A program made the position numbers and the translations under genes. The notes below the pieces were generated by a model. That model had not been told where the DNA came from. It did no database searches and saw nothing but the letters and a program-made list of their open reading frames with translations. Of a stretch of DNA of 64,000 bases, positions 9,873-19,490 are shown piece by piece; position 1 is the stretch's first letter, and each line of letters begins with the position of its first letter. The stretch comes from Legionella clemsonensis (GTDB taxonomy: Bacteria > Pseudomonadota > Gammaproteobacteria > Legionellales > Legionellaceae): assembly GCF_002240035.1 (NCBI RefSeq), contig NZ_CP016397.1, positions 2,568,501-2,632,500 of the forward strand. The letters are read 5' to 3'.

Positions 9873-10655
9873 ATGAAGATTAGTTTTATAGGCTTTGGCA
9901 ATATGGCTCAAGCCATTGCCAGAGGATTATCGGTTAATAAAGGTTATCAAATTCTAGCAGCGTCTCCTTCGCTTCCAAGTGGAGTGAATGAGGAAGGGAT
10001 TATTACGTCTCCTTCCAATCTGGAAATAATACGAAACGCAGAGATAATTATCTTAGCCGTGAAGCCTGATAAAATTGGAGAAGTATTGCAGGAAATTGGC
10101 CAAGAACTACCAACCAACAGTTTACTTATTTCCATTGCAGCTGGGGTTAAAATAGCATCTTTGGAAAAATATTGTCGAAAAAAGCAAGCCATTATTCGCA
10201 GCATGCCCAATTTAGCAATTTCTATCGCTAAAGGAGCAACGCCGCTGATAGCTAACTTAAGCTCCAGCTCTCAGCACAAGCAATGGGCCGAAGAAATTTT
10301 TCAAAGCCTGGCGCTTATCCATTGGACAGCCAATGAAAATGACTTAAACTGCTTCACGGCATTATCAGGTAGCGGGCCTGCCTATATTTTTCTTCTAATG
10401 GAAGCAATGATTGATGCTGCTAAAAAATCAGGACTTGATGAAGAGGTCGCCCAAGCCTTTACCTTACAAACTTTTCGTGGAGCCCTGGGTTTGGCCAATA
10501 AAAATAAAAATATCAGTACATTAAGAGAGGAAGTCACTTCACCTGGTGGTACAACAGCAGCAGCACTCGCCGTGTTGAACAATCATGACTTTCACGCTTT
10601 AATCCATGAGGCAATGAAGGCTGCTGTCAAACGTGCCGAAGATTTAAGTTTTTAA
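9873..10655 (+). CDS. proC: Pyrroline-5-carboxylate reductase
   Basis: The last enzyme of proline synthesis reduces pyrroline-5-carboxylate with NAD(P)H. The 260-residue protein has an N-terminal Rossmann motif FIGFGNMAQAIARG, the central ALSGSGPAYIFLLMEA, and the C-terminal signature EEVTSPGGTTAAALAVL. It follows yggS by 31 bases in the same direction. Confidence 0.96.
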   Translation: MKISFIGFGNMAQAIARGLSVNKGYQILAASPSLPSGVNEEGIITSPSNLEIIRNAEIIILAVKPDKIGEVLQEIGQELPTNSLLISIAAGVKIASLEKYCRKKQAIIRSMPNLAISIAKGATPLIANLSSSSQHKQWAEEIFQSLALIHWTANENDLNCFTALSGSGPAYIFLLMEAMIDAAKKSGLDEEVAQAFTLQTFRGALGLANKNKNISTLREEVTSPGGTTAAALAVLNNHDFHALIHEAMKAAVKRAEDLSF

Positions 10656-10678
10656 GCAAAGTTTTCGTTAAAGAACAG

Positions 10679-10726
10679 GAATGCTTGGCTATTATCTGAA
10701 GATTTTATTTATAATAGCCAGCATTC
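10679..10726. repeat. Long inverted repeat between proC and yggT
   Basis: Arms 10679-10695 and 10711-10726 pair over about 16 bases with one bulged base (core GGCTATTAT / ATAATAGCC), around a 15-base loop. No T-run follows, so it is not a typical terminator. It could be an mRNA processing or stabilising hairpin inside the operon. Confidence 0.6.
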
Positions 10727-10754
10727 TAAGAGTAATTAATTTTTGAGAATCAAT

Positions 10755-11327
10755 ATGTCAGGTTTAATCGCTATTGCTTATTTTTTAGTTAAATTAAGTT
10801 TTAATTTATTACTTTTTGCATTGTTGCTAAGGGTTGCTCTGCGTTATTTTCAAGTCAGTACTCTTCATCCAGCAGGACAATTAATTTATCAGTTGACGAG
10901 CCCTATTGTTCATCCCATAGAACGCTTGATTTACTCCGGTAAAACCTCTTTAAATCGCTACGATTGGGTAACCTTGGGCCTCATAGTTCTTATTGATTTG
11001 CTTAAATTTCTCGTGCTTGGTCTTCTTTTTCACAGTATTTTATTACCTCTACTTTACTTAATATTATTTACCGTCGCTGATCTAGTTACCCTTGTCTGTG
11101 AATTATTATTCTTTATGATTCTTATTCGAGTAATTATAAGTTGGATTAATCCTGCACGACAACATCCGGCTTTAGATATCATCAATCTGATTACCGAGCC
11201 TTTATTAGAGTTGGGACGATTTCTCATTCCAAATATTTCCGGGTTTGATTTTTCACCAATTATCATCATGATAATTCTAAAAATTATTGCTTTGTTTATG
11301 GCTGCAATACTTCCTTTCAATATGTAA
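10755..11327 (+). CDS. yggT: YggT family integral membrane protein
   Basis: The protein of about 190 residues has two YggT repeats, each with hydrophobic helices, the second ending in VIISWINPARQHPALDIINL. An upstream TTG is possible, but the ATG at 10755 (MSGLIAIAYFLV) is the natural start. The family is linked to membrane and osmotic homeostasis in other bacteria; its function here is not established. It closes the yggS-proC-yggT run. Confidence 0.92.
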   Translation: MSGLIAIAYFLVKLSFNLLLFALLLRVALRYFQVSTLHPAGQLIYQLTSPIVHPIERLIYSGKTSLNRYDWVTLGLIVLIDLLKFLVLGLLFHSILLPLLYLILFTVADLVTLVCELLFFMILIRVIISWINPARQHPALDIINLITEPLLELGRFLIPNISGFDFSPIIIMIILKIIALFMAAILPFNM

Positions 11328-11349
11328 AGCAAAACGGATGAGAGAGAGC

Positions 11350-11355
11350 TATAAT
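11350..11355 (+). promoter_or_regulatory. Perfect -10 hexamer TATAAT
   Basis: A consensus TATAAT lies about 30 bases before the ATG at 11386. No good -35 element is present at 17 bases, so it is a partial promoter prediction for the gene at 11386. Confidence 0.4.
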
Positions 11356-11385
11356 TGAAGCAATACTAAACCAATGGAAAACCTT

Positions 11386-11952
11386 ATGAATAAGCATTGG
11401 ACTGTATTTCTTGGTATTGCCTCAGTAAGCTTCTCCTGCAATATTTTTGCTGTACAATCCATGTATTGTCCGCAAAACCATGGCTACATTAATATAGGAA
11501 TGTCCCCCGATCAGGTACTCGCCGCCTGTGGTCAACCTTTAAGCAAGTTACAGTCAGACACACCGGTTATGCAAAAGGTTCCGGTACTACAGCTTATTTA
11601 TAATAATCAAGGTTCTCAGTCTGCCTTTTATGGTGTTTGGTCACTACCCGTCGGCGTCAACAGTGGTGCTCAACTCGAAGTCGATGTTATTGATAACAAA
11701 GTGAGTTCCGTGCGTATTAATGGCTCACAAAGCAATGCCTTTTCTATTTGTGGTGGCTCAATGGTGCAGATAGGCGACCCGGTAGCAAAAGTGTATAGTG
11801 CCTGCGGCAATCCTTCTATTGTTAATAACACATACATCAATCAACCCATTCAAAGTAACCAGAAACCTGAGATCTGGGTGTTCCAGACCGATAAATTTCA
11901 AACACCATTCCGCTTGACTTTTGTCAATGGCAAATTACAATCCATCGATTAA
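11386..11952 (+). CDS. Exported protein with two DUF2845-like cysteine repeats
   Basis: The start ATG at 11386 (MNKHWTVFLGIASVSF) gives a signal peptide ending near FAVQS. Two similar segments follow: one has YCPQNHGYINIGMSPDQVLAACGQP, split here as YCPQNHGYINIG and MSPDQVLAACGQP; the other has SICGGSMVQIGDPVAKVYS and ACGNP. The pattern of a cysteine, a glycine-rich turn, a valine helix and CGxP resembles DUF2845-type periplasmic domains. The cysteines could form disulphides. No function is known. It is followed 21 bases later by a small cytosolic protein gene. Confidence 0.8.
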   Translation: MNKHWTVFLGIASVSFSCNIFAVQSMYCPQNHGYINIGMSPDQVLAACGQPLSKLQSDTPVMQKVPVLQLIYNNQGSQSAFYGVWSLPVGVNSGAQLEVDVIDNKVSSVRINGSQSNAFSICGGSMVQIGDPVAKVYSACGNPSIVNNTYINQPIQSNQKPEIWVFQTDKFQTPFRLTFVNGKLQSID

Positions 11953-11973
11953 TTTTCTTGTAGGGAAATATTC

Positions 11974-12264
11974 ATGAGTGAAACAATTGACGATTTAACC
12001 ATTGCCTATAGTGAAAATGGCATAGAAACGGTCAAAGAACTGGATAAACATGTTTTATCAAAAGGTGCCTGGACAACCATTTTATTTCGTTATCAGGATT
12101 GGGATAATGCCAGGCAAGATTTTGGGCCCGTCAAATACTCTATACGCCGCTATCAAAAGAAAAACAATCAATATTGGATGAAGTCGAAATTTAATATTTC
12201 CAGTGAGGATCAAGCGCGTAAAATTATAGAAGTTCTCTCTCAGTGGTTGAGTGTCGAGAAATAA
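11974..12264 (+). CDS. Conserved small hypothetical protein, 96 residues
   Basis: Not recognised beyond being a plausible small soluble protein. It has the segment KGAWTTILFRYQDWDNARQD, then a basic stretch KYSIRRYQKKNNQYWMKS and a C-terminal helix. There is no signal peptide or membrane helix. It starts 21 bases after the previous stop with GTAGGGA upstream as ribosome binding site, so it is probably co-transcribed with the exported protein. No function can be assigned. Confidence 0.7.
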   Translation: MSETIDDLTIAYSENGIETVKELDKHVLSKGAWTTILFRYQDWDNARQDFGPVKYSIRRYQKKNNQYWMKSKFNISSEDQARKIIEVLSQWLSVEK

Positions 12265-12299
12265 ATTATTGTTTAACATGCCTTCCTGCAGAGATTGCC

Positions 12300-12701
12300 T
12301 CAATTACAGCTCGCTGCACTGTAAACTGCAGCGGTATTGGAACAATAAACTTGTCCTGTTGGACCAGAAGTACGCGCATCCGTTCCGAAAAGCGTCCCTC
12401 CCACAAACCCCAGAAATGAAGGCAAAAACAATAATATTGCTGCAATGCAAGCCTGTCCAAGCGGCTGCCCAATTGGAATTTGAGTTGGATTATCTTTATG
12501 TTGCTTAAATTTTATAATCGCAACAATTGAAAAAGCCAAGCCTCCTATATAACTAAGTGCTGTGATAAGTCTGGCAACACTCGTAAAAGAGTCTGTTATA
12601 TTAGTAGAAATATTTCCCAATGCTTGTGGAGCAGCAACTGCGCCCCATAACTCAGGAAGAAGCAGTAGTATAAAAAAAATGGCAAATTTCAATTGAGACA
12701 A
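12300..12701 (-). CDS. IcmD/DotP-like membrane protein (Dot/Icm component paralog)
   Basis: The 133-residue protein has a signal peptide-like N-terminus (LKFAIFFILLLLPELWGAVA), two later hydrophobic helices, and between them the stretch KFKQHKDNPTQIPIG followed by ILLFLPSFLG and GGTLFG. I recognise this stretch from IcmD (DotP) of the Dot/Icm type IVB secretion system, an inner-membrane component of about 132 residues. No other dot/icm gene is nearby, so this is probably an orphan paralog rather than the core icmD. The C-terminal tail with two cysteines (VYCSNTAAVYSAASC) may be specific to it. Assignment is by motif memory, without alignment. Confidence 0.75.
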   Translation of the reverse strand: MSQLKFAIFFILLLLPELWGAVAAPQALGNISTNITDSFTSVARLITALSYIGGLAFSIVAIIKFKQHKDNPTQIPIGQPLGQACIAAILLFLPSFLGFVGGTLFGTDARTSGPTGQVYCSNTAAVYSAASCN

Positions 12702-12837
12702 TTGTTATCCTGAGTAATTATTTTTATAGCAAAATTATAGTACCTTATTTCACTCATTTGTATTTTTAAGGCTTTTTTTTGAATCCTTTGCCAATCTCCC
12801 TTATAATTTTTTATTCTTAAATTCTGACATTCATTCC

Positions 12838-13889
12838 ATGAAATACCGTATACTTGCCTTGCTACTTCCTCTCGTGACTTTTCTTTTTTTGGGTTATGTT
12901 GTTTTTATCCCTCGCCATAAACTGCATGAAAGAGTCACTGAACCTAAACCTGTCGCAGTAGAAACAGCTCCTGTTACTGAGAAAATTCTGGCCGACGAAT
13001 TTGAAACCATAGGAAGCCTTGCCAGTATGGATAATATTGATATTAGTTCTGAACTGTCGGGTCAGATTGCTGCCATTTATTTTAAACCGGGAACTCTTGT
13101 TAAAAAAGGAACGTTACTTATTCAACTTGATGCCACTGTTTTAAAAGCGAACTAGCCAGCGCTGAAGCGAATTTGGCCTTAAGTAAAACCAATTACGAGC
13201 GCACTCGAGAGCTTGCCAACAAAAAACTCGCTTCAGAACAGGCACTGGATCAAGCATTAGCTAATTTGCAAGAGAAACAAAATACAGTAAAAGCCAAAAA
13301 AGCTCAGCTTGAAAAACTTAGTTTGCGCGCACCCTTTACTGGTACTCTCGGCTCAAGACAAGTCAGTGTCGGCCAATATGTGAGAGTTGGGCAGCCTCTG
13401 GTACGCCTTATCGCCAATCAAAAATTACGTGTTGAATATACACTGCCAGAACGTTATTTGCCCCGCGTACAGGAAGGACAGCAAGTTACTATAGTATCCG
13501 ATGCTTACCCAAAACAAATATATAGAGGTTATGTCAACTATATTGATCCTGCCGTAGATAAGGAAACCCGAACTATTGCTATTGAGGCTCTCATTGATAA
13601 TACAAATAATTTACTGTCTGCAGGTTTGTTCGTTCGAGTGAATCATGAATTTGCTAACAAGAGGAAGCGTCTTTTAGTCCCTGAGGAAAGTTTAATCCCT
13701 ACAATTAACGGTCAAAAAATCTTTGTCCTGCGTAATGATAAGGCTGTGGCCGTACGAGTTAAAACAGGAGCACATCATGGTGCAATGACAGAAGTTAACA
13801 GTGGCTTAAGTGTTGATGATATTGTGATCGTTCGTGGTCAGCACAAACTGAGAGAAGGTAGTCTTGTTATTGACATTCATCAAGGGTAG
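12838..13889 (+). pseudogene. RND efflux periplasmic adaptor (HlyD/MFP family), frameshifted
   Basis: Two consecutive frames together make one membrane-fusion adaptor. 12838-13155 encodes the signal anchor and first barrel-sandwich half (ISSELSGQIAAIYFKPGTLV). The continuation up to 13889 encodes the alpha-hairpin, the second lipoyl half (LRAPFTGTLGSRQVSVGQYV) and the beta-barrel. Reading must move back one base near 13146 to continue as ELASAEANLALSK. Frame 1 otherwise ends at TAG 13153-13155. One lost G (GCGGAA to GCGAA) explains it, but the break also falls right after an in-phase T TTA AAA heptamer at 13140-13146, a sequence type known for -1 slippage. It pairs with the pump gene 9 bases downstream. 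Confidence 0.85.
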
Positions 13890-13897
13890 AACTAATT

Positions 13898-16800
13898 GTG
13901 ATTTTTTCTGAACTCTGTATTAAACGCCCCGTCTTTACGATTGTCTTATCACTATTGCTGGTCATTACCGGTGTCTTACACTATCAAAAATTAGCCATAA
14001 GACATTTGCCCAATATTGATAAACCCGTGATTCACATCGCTACCGAATATGAAGGAGCAAGTCCTGAACTCGTTGAAAAAGAGATTACCATTCCTATAGA
14101 AAATGCCTTATCAGGGATCTCCGGCATTGATACCTTACGCTCTACAAGTTTGTTAGGCAAGAGCCGTATTAATATCGATTTTCAGCTCGGGGTTGATATT
14201 AATGAAACAATTAATGATATTCGCAATAAGTTATCAGCATTACAGGCTAAACTTCCGAAGGAAAGTCGCCCCCCTACAGTTAGTAAGAACGATGCTGATG
14301 CAAATCCAGTATTAATGCTGGGATTCCATGATGACACTAAAACACCATTAGAGATTACTGATTATGTTAATCGCTTTATTAAACCTGTTTTACAAGAAGT
14401 TAAGGGGGTTGGCGAAGTTATCTATCATGGCAGTCGTGATTATGCAGTCAAAATTGCATTAGACCCAGTTAAAATGGCCGCCTATCAGGTAACCGTGGCG
14501 CAGGTAAAAAGAGCACTGACTCAACAAAATATTGATGTTCCCAGCGGCCAAATCAAAAGCAGTAACCGCTATTATACTGTAGTTACTCATGCCCGCTTAC
14601 AAGATGCCAAACATTTTGCCAATTTAATAGTGGCTCAGCCTAACAAACAACCCATCCACCTTGGTGAAGTAGCCACGGTAACGGTTGGTAGTGAGAATGA
14701 AGATAATTTGTTGCGGATTAATGGAAAACCGGCAGTAGGGCTCGCCATACTCGCCCAATCCACCGCGAATCCCGTTGATGTCGCAGCCGAGGTTAAGAAA
14801 GCCATTACCTCTCTACAGCAGTCTTTGCCACCTCATTTCAGAATTCAAGTGGTTTTTGATTCAACACTATTTATTAAACACTCCATTCACGAAGTGTATA
14901 AGACCTTTTTTGAGGCAGTTTTATTTGTGGCTCTCGTCGTGTTTCTATTTATAGGAAATTTACGTGCGGCCACAATTCCCATCATTACTATCCCTATTTG
15001 CCTTGTCAGTGCTTTTTGGCCAATGTATTTGTTAGGATTTGAACTCAATATTATTACTTTATTAGCCATGGTATTGGCGATTGGCTTGGTAGTTGATGAT
15101 GCCATTGTGGTTTTAGAAAATTGCCATCGTCATATGCAAAATGGCTTAAGCGCGACAGCAGCAGCTATCAAGGGCAGTAATGAAATTGTGTTTGTCCTTT
15201 TAGCGATGACCATTACTTTGGCTGCTGTTTATGCGCCCATGGGGTTTGTTTCTGGTTTTACAGGAAAGCTGTTTCTGCAGTTTGGTATCACTCTGGCAGT
15301 CAGTGTGCTTATTTCTGGACTTATTGCGTTAAGCCTCTCCCCCATGATGTGCTCAAAATTATTAACCTCAAAGGAAGGGCATTACAGCCATTGGCTAAAT
15401 TTGAAATTTAATAAACTTAGTTCACGTTATGTTCAGAGTCTATATTGGATGTTAAAACATCCTTTAATTTTAAGTCTAGGATTGATTAGCTGTTGTCTGA
15501 TTGGCTTTCTATGCTATCAACAATTAGGCGCTGAATTGGCACCGGGAGAAGATCAGGGCTATATTATTGGCTCCCTTGCCTCCCCAACCAATGCCAGTAC
15601 TCACTATACCGATCAGTATACCCGTGAATTAGAGGCTATTTATGAAAAAACTCCTGAAAAAATAGCTTATCTTAGTTCAGTCAGACCTACCTCGGCATTT
15701 ACCTTATTAAAATTAGCGCCCTGGAGCGAGCGCACTCGCAGCCAGAAAACTATCAGTAATGAGTTGAGTGAGAAGATGCAAAAAATTACAGGAGTCAATG
15801 TGTTTCCTGTAAGTCCAAATCCGCTAGGCCAGCGAACAGGAAACAGTCAATTTAGTTTAGCACTATTAGGCAATACTTCTTACGTAAGACTCAATGAGAT
15901 CAGCAGCGATATTATAAAACTCCTGGATGAGTATCCTGGTTTAAGACATATAAGGAATACGCTTGCTCTTGATAGTGAACAAATCGATATTGAAATTAAT
16001 CGTCAATTGGCAGCAGATTTGGATGTCAATCTGGCCGACGTTGCTGAGCTACTATCCACCATGTTAGGCGGTAGCAATCCTGTAAATTTCACCTATGAAG
16101 GCCAGGCTTACAAGGTTATCTTGCAAGTACAGCAAGCAGAGCGCCGAGATATTGCTGTACTTAATAAGTTATATGTACAAAGTGGCCGAGGAAGAATGAT
16201 TCCTTTATCCACTTTAATCAATATCACCCATAACATTGGCCCTGACAGTTTACCCCACTTAAATCGAATGCGCAGTGCCGTTATTAGCGCTGAACTCGGA
16301 CCAGGGGCGCATATGGATAAAGTGGTAAAAGATGTAAAAAAGTTACTTCGCGAAAAACTTCCTGATGACATTCAATACCGTTTTACAGGAGCAGTGAAGG
16401 ATTATTTAGAATCCGCTGGCAGTAGTCTTTATGCTTTTTTACTTGCACTACTGTTTATCTACTTGGTACTGGCCGCGCAATTTGAAAGTTTTATTGATCC
16501 ACTGATTGTTCTTTTAAGTGTTCCCTTAAGCTTAGTAGGAGCAGTTTTGACGCTGTTTTTATTTCATCAAAACTTATCCCTGTACAGTAATATCGGCATG
16601 CTCACCCTTATAGGTCTGGTAACCAAACACGGCATCATGATTACTGAATTTGCTAATCAACAAATCAACGCGGGTAAAGAGCGTCTTGCAGCTGTTCTTG
16701 AAAGTGCTCGTATTCGTTTAAGGCCGATTCTTATGACAACTTTAGCCATGATTTTAGGCGCATTTCCCTTAGCGATTGCCACCGGTGCAGGCAGTGAAAG

Positions 16801-16993
16801 TCGGCAACAGTTAGGGTTGGTAATTATTGGCGGCATGCTGGTAGGGACTTTATTTTCGCTTTATGTAGTCCCTTTTGCTTATCTGACTATTTCCAGACGA
16901 CGGGTTAAATTCGCCGCGGTGAACCAACTTATAAAAAAATTGAACCACCAAAATCACTCCCCCCTGGAAGAGAGTCAGTCAGAACTTATTTAA
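13898..16993 (+). CDS. RND family efflux pump, inner-membrane permease
   Basis: The 1031-residue protein is a full-length hydrophobe/amphiphile-efflux type RND permease with two repeats of one plus five helices and two large periplasmic loops. It begins at GTG 13898 (IFSELCIKRPVFTIVLSLLL). The TM4 proton-relay aspartates are in AIGLVVDDAIVVLEN, and the second half has GLVTKHGIMITEFANQQ. It would use the proton gradient to export drugs, bile salts or metabolites with the upstream adaptor and a TolC-like channel encoded elsewhere. Because the adaptor is frameshifted, the pump may be without its own partner. Confidence 0.93.
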   Translation: MIFSELCIKRPVFTIVLSLLLVITGVLHYQKLAIRHLPNIDKPVIHIATEYEGASPELVEKEITIPIENALSGISGIDTLRSTSLLGKSRINIDFQLGVDINETINDIRNKLSALQAKLPKESRPPTVSKNDADANPVLMLGFHDDTKTPLEITDYVNRFIKPVLQEVKGVGEVIYHGSRDYAVKIALDPVKMAAYQVTVAQVKRALTQQNIDVPSGQIKSSNRYYTVVTHARLQDAKHFANLIVAQPNKQPIHLGEVATVTVGSENEDNLLRINGKPAVGLAILAQSTANPVDVAAEVKKAITSLQQSLPPHFRIQVVFDSTLFIKHSIHEVYKTFFEAVLFVALVVFLFIGNLRAATIPIITIPICLVSAFWPMYLLGFELNIITLLAMVLAIGLVVDDAIVVLENCHRHMQNGLSATAAAIKGSNEIVFVLLAMTITLAAVYAPMGFVSGFTGKLFLQFGITLAVSVLISGLIALSLSPMMCSKLLTSKEGHYSHWLNLKFNKLSSRYVQSLYWMLKHPLILSLGLISCCLIGFLCYQQLGAELAPGEDQGYIIGSLASPTNASTHYTDQYTRELEAIYEKTPEKIAYLSSVRPTSAFTLLKLAPWSERTRSQKTISNELSEKMQKITGVNVFPVSPNPLGQRTGNSQFSLALLGNTSYVRLNEISSDIIKLLDEYPGLRHIRNTLALDSEQIDIEINRQLAADLDVNLADVAELLSTMLGGSNPVNFTYEGQAYKVILQVQQAERRDIAVLNKLYVQSGRGRMIPLSTLINITHNIGPDSLPHLNRMRSAVISAELGPGAHMDKVVKDVKKLLREKLPDDIQYRFTGAVKDYLESAGSSLYAFLLALLFIYLVLAAQFESFIDPLIVLLSVPLSLVGAVLTLFLFHQNLSLYSNIGMLTLIGLVTKHGIMITEFANQQINAGKERLAAVLESARIRLRPILMTTLAMILGAFPLAIATGAGSESRQQLGLVIIGGMLVGTLFSLYVVPFAYLTISRRRVKFAAVNQLIKKLNHQNHSPLEESQSELI

Positions 16994-17147
16994 GAATCCA
17001 AGCTGTTACGAAAGTGGCATACCCCTGAGACACTGGGGCTACATTGAAGGATAAGGTTCTTCTAAAGTCCCTATAAAATTTCCATTGCTTTTAATGCAAA
17101 AGATCGTTATGTTATGTCTTTCGTTTTAGCTTGAAGGTTAATCCTCT

Positions 17148-19490
17148 ATGCACGAAACGCCTGACTTTCTGGATTTCTCTCAACTATCCCCTGAAGAGAT
17201 TTCCCGCCTGCTTGAAACTTACTCCATCCGCCTGACCTCTAATGAAGCGCTAACTATCCAAAATAAACTGTTAAAACGTCCTCCTACTTATGCAGAATGT
17301 ATCTTATGGTCAATTCAAGGGTCGGAACATTGTTCTTATAAAAGTAGCCGTAAACATCTTGCCCGTTTTAATACCAAAGCACCACACGTTATTCTTGGTC
17401 CCAAAGAAGATGCTGGAATTGTTGCTGTGGCAACCGATAATCAAGGCAAGCGTTATGGGATTGTCGTTAGCCATGAATCACATAATCACCCTTCACAGCT
17501 TGTTCCTTATGAAGGTGCTGCAACAGGCGTTGGTGGTAATGTGCGTGATGTCTGTTGTATGGGAGCCGAAGTCATTGCCGTAGCTGATTCATTGCGTTTC
17601 GGGGATATTAACCTTGCCAAAACAAAATGGATTCATGATGGCGTAGTTCGCGGTATAGGCGGTTATGCCAATCCTTTAGGCATTCCTAATCTTGCAGGCG
17701 ATATTTACTATGACAAAGACTACAATGAAAATTGCCTGGTTACTGTAGTCACCCTTGGCGTGCTTCGCGAAGATCACATTATTCACTCCTATGCGCCTCC
17801 CAATGCTACAAATTACAAATTTATTTTAATTGGGAAACCTACTGACAACAGTGGATTTGGCGGCGCAGCGTTTGCCAGCTTAAGCTTGAGTGAAGAACGC
17901 CAGGAAGCAAATAAAGGCGCAGTTCAGGAACCTAATGCTTTTTTGCAACGTCATTTACTTAAAGCAAATTATGCTTTTTTTGAGTTTTTACGCGAACAAC
18001 ATTTAACCGATAAAGTAGGGTTTAAGGATTTAGGTGCTGGCGGAATTGCCTGCGCCAGCGTCGAATTGGCAGAGGGAGGAGGATACGGCGCTGAGATTGA
18101 TTTGGATTTAGTTCCCACCAGTATCCCTAACCTCCCTCCCGCCATAATCCTCTGTTCCGAAACTCAAGAACGCTTTATGTGGATAGTTCCAGAAGACCTC
18201 GTTAATACTGTTTTAGACCACTATAATAAACGCTTTGCTCTGCCTGAGATATGTGAAGGTGCCGGAGCCACGGTCATTGGCCAACTACGAACAGATGGTT
18301 TATATGTAGTCAATTTTTCTGGAAAACAAATTGTTTCGGCCAAAGCCCAGGATATCACGCAGGGAATCATGTATGAACGCCCCTCATCCCGTCAAAAATC
18401 AATCCATCAGGAGCCGGCTATTCCTTTTCCTGCCAAGGATTTGAATCAAGTTTTACTGTCGTTATTAAGTCATGAAAATATTGCCTCTCGAGCACCCGTT
18501 TATGAAACCTTTGATAAGCAAGTACAGGGGCGTAGTCTCATCGAACCAGGCTGGGCTGACGCTGGACTTCTTACTCCTTTTAATGAAGAAAAATATCCCC
18601 CAGAAATTCGCAATACGGCAGTTGCCTTATCTCTTGATCATAATCCTCGCTATTGCAAAATAGACGCCTATTGGGGTGCTGTGAATGCTGTTATAGAAGC
18701 TGTACGCAATGTCATCGCCACAGGAGCATGGCCACTGTCGTTAACGGATTGTCTTTGTTTTGGCAATCCTGAAAATCCTATTCATATGGCAGCGTTTATC
18801 GATGCCATTGAAGGCATTGTAGATGCTTGCAAGGCAGTAAAAATGTTGCATGAGACCGATGCCACATTGCCCATTATTTCAGGCAATGTGTCGCTGTATA
18901 ATGAGTCCTCCCAAGGCTCAATACCTCCAAGTCCCATTATTAGCTGTTTGGGAGCAATGCCTGATTTCTCAAAAGCCATGACCTACGACTTTAAAAAACC
19001 TAACTCCGTTCTGTTACTGCTAGGTGAACGTAAAGATGAGTGTGGCGGCAGTGTCTATTATCAGCTGCATAATGAATTGGGGAGCCAACTGCCCAGACCT
19101 GATTTGACCACATTTAATAGAGAAATTACCGCCGTCTATACCGCCATTCAACAAGACCTGGTGCTTGCAGCCCATGATATTTCTGAAGGAGGAGTTGCTG
19201 TTGCTTTAGCAGAAATGAGTTTTAAAAATCATATCGGCGTTAATGTAGTTATTCCCGGTTTACTAGCTGACGATAAAAAATTATTTTCAGAAAGTGGCGG
19301 TTTCCTCCTTGAAGTCTCACCCGATAATGTAAGTCGAATTAAGCAGGTTTTTATTTCCCATTCAGTTCCCTTCACCGTCATTGGAGAAACAACAGTCGAG
19401 CCAATTTTAATTATTAACAGCGTAATAAGTTTAGCAATTAACGCGGCAAAAACTGCCTGGGAAAATGGGTTACGAGGGAGATTACTATAA
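17148..19490 (+). CDS. purL: Phosphoribosylformylglycinamidine synthase, PurL subunit (small type)
   Basis: At 780 residues this is the small PurL type (Bacillus PurL about 740; the single-chain E. coli enzyme about 1295). It carries the ATP-dependent FGAM synthase domains, with HESHNHPSQLVPYEGAATG, then VGGNVRDVCCMGAEV and FKDLGAGGIACASVELAEGG. Small PurL needs PurQ as ammonia source and PurS as structural partner. PurQ is encoded two genes downstream, and no separate purS is seen. It is the first gene of the purLMQCFDNE operon; its stop overlaps the purM ATG by one base. The 154-base leader holds no recognised PurR box or riboswitch. Confidence 0.96.
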   Translation: MHETPDFLDFSQLSPEEISRLLETYSIRLTSNEALTIQNKLLKRPPTYAECILWSIQGSEHCSYKSSRKHLARFNTKAPHVILGPKEDAGIVAVATDNQGKRYGIVVSHESHNHPSQLVPYEGAATGVGGNVRDVCCMGAEVIAVADSLRFGDINLAKTKWIHDGVVRGIGGYANPLGIPNLAGDIYYDKDYNENCLVTVVTLGVLREDHIIHSYAPPNATNYKFILIGKPTDNSGFGGAAFASLSLSEERQEANKGAVQEPNAFLQRHLLKANYAFFEFLREQHLTDKVGFKDLGAGGIACASVELAEGGGYGAEIDLDLVPTSIPNLPPAIILCSETQERFMWIVPEDLVNTVLDHYNKRFALPEICEGAGATVIGQLRTDGLYVVNFSGKQIVSAKAQDITQGIMYERPSSRQKSIHQEPAIPFPAKDLNQVLLSLLSHENIASRAPVYETFDKQVQGRSLIEPGWADAGLLTPFNEEKYPPEIRNTAVALSLDHNPRYCKIDAYWGAVNAVIEAVRNVIATGAWPLSLTDCLCFGNPENPIHMAAFIDAIEGIVDACKAVKMLHETDATLPIISGNVSLYNESSQGSIPPSPIISCLGAMPDFSKAMTYDFKKPNSVLLLLGERKDECGGSVYYQLHNELGSQLPRPDLTTFNREITAVYTAIQQDLVLAAHDISEGGVAVALAEMSFKNHIGVNVVIPGLLADDKKLFSESGGFLLEVSPDNVSRIKQVFISHSVPFTVIGETTVEPILIINSVISLAINAAKTAWENGLRGRLL

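Noticed and set aside
16994-17147. Possible PurR box, riboswitch or terminator before purL
   Set aside because: Only a 4-base CCCC/GGGG stem was seen; no purine riboswitch core or PurR-like palindrome was found.
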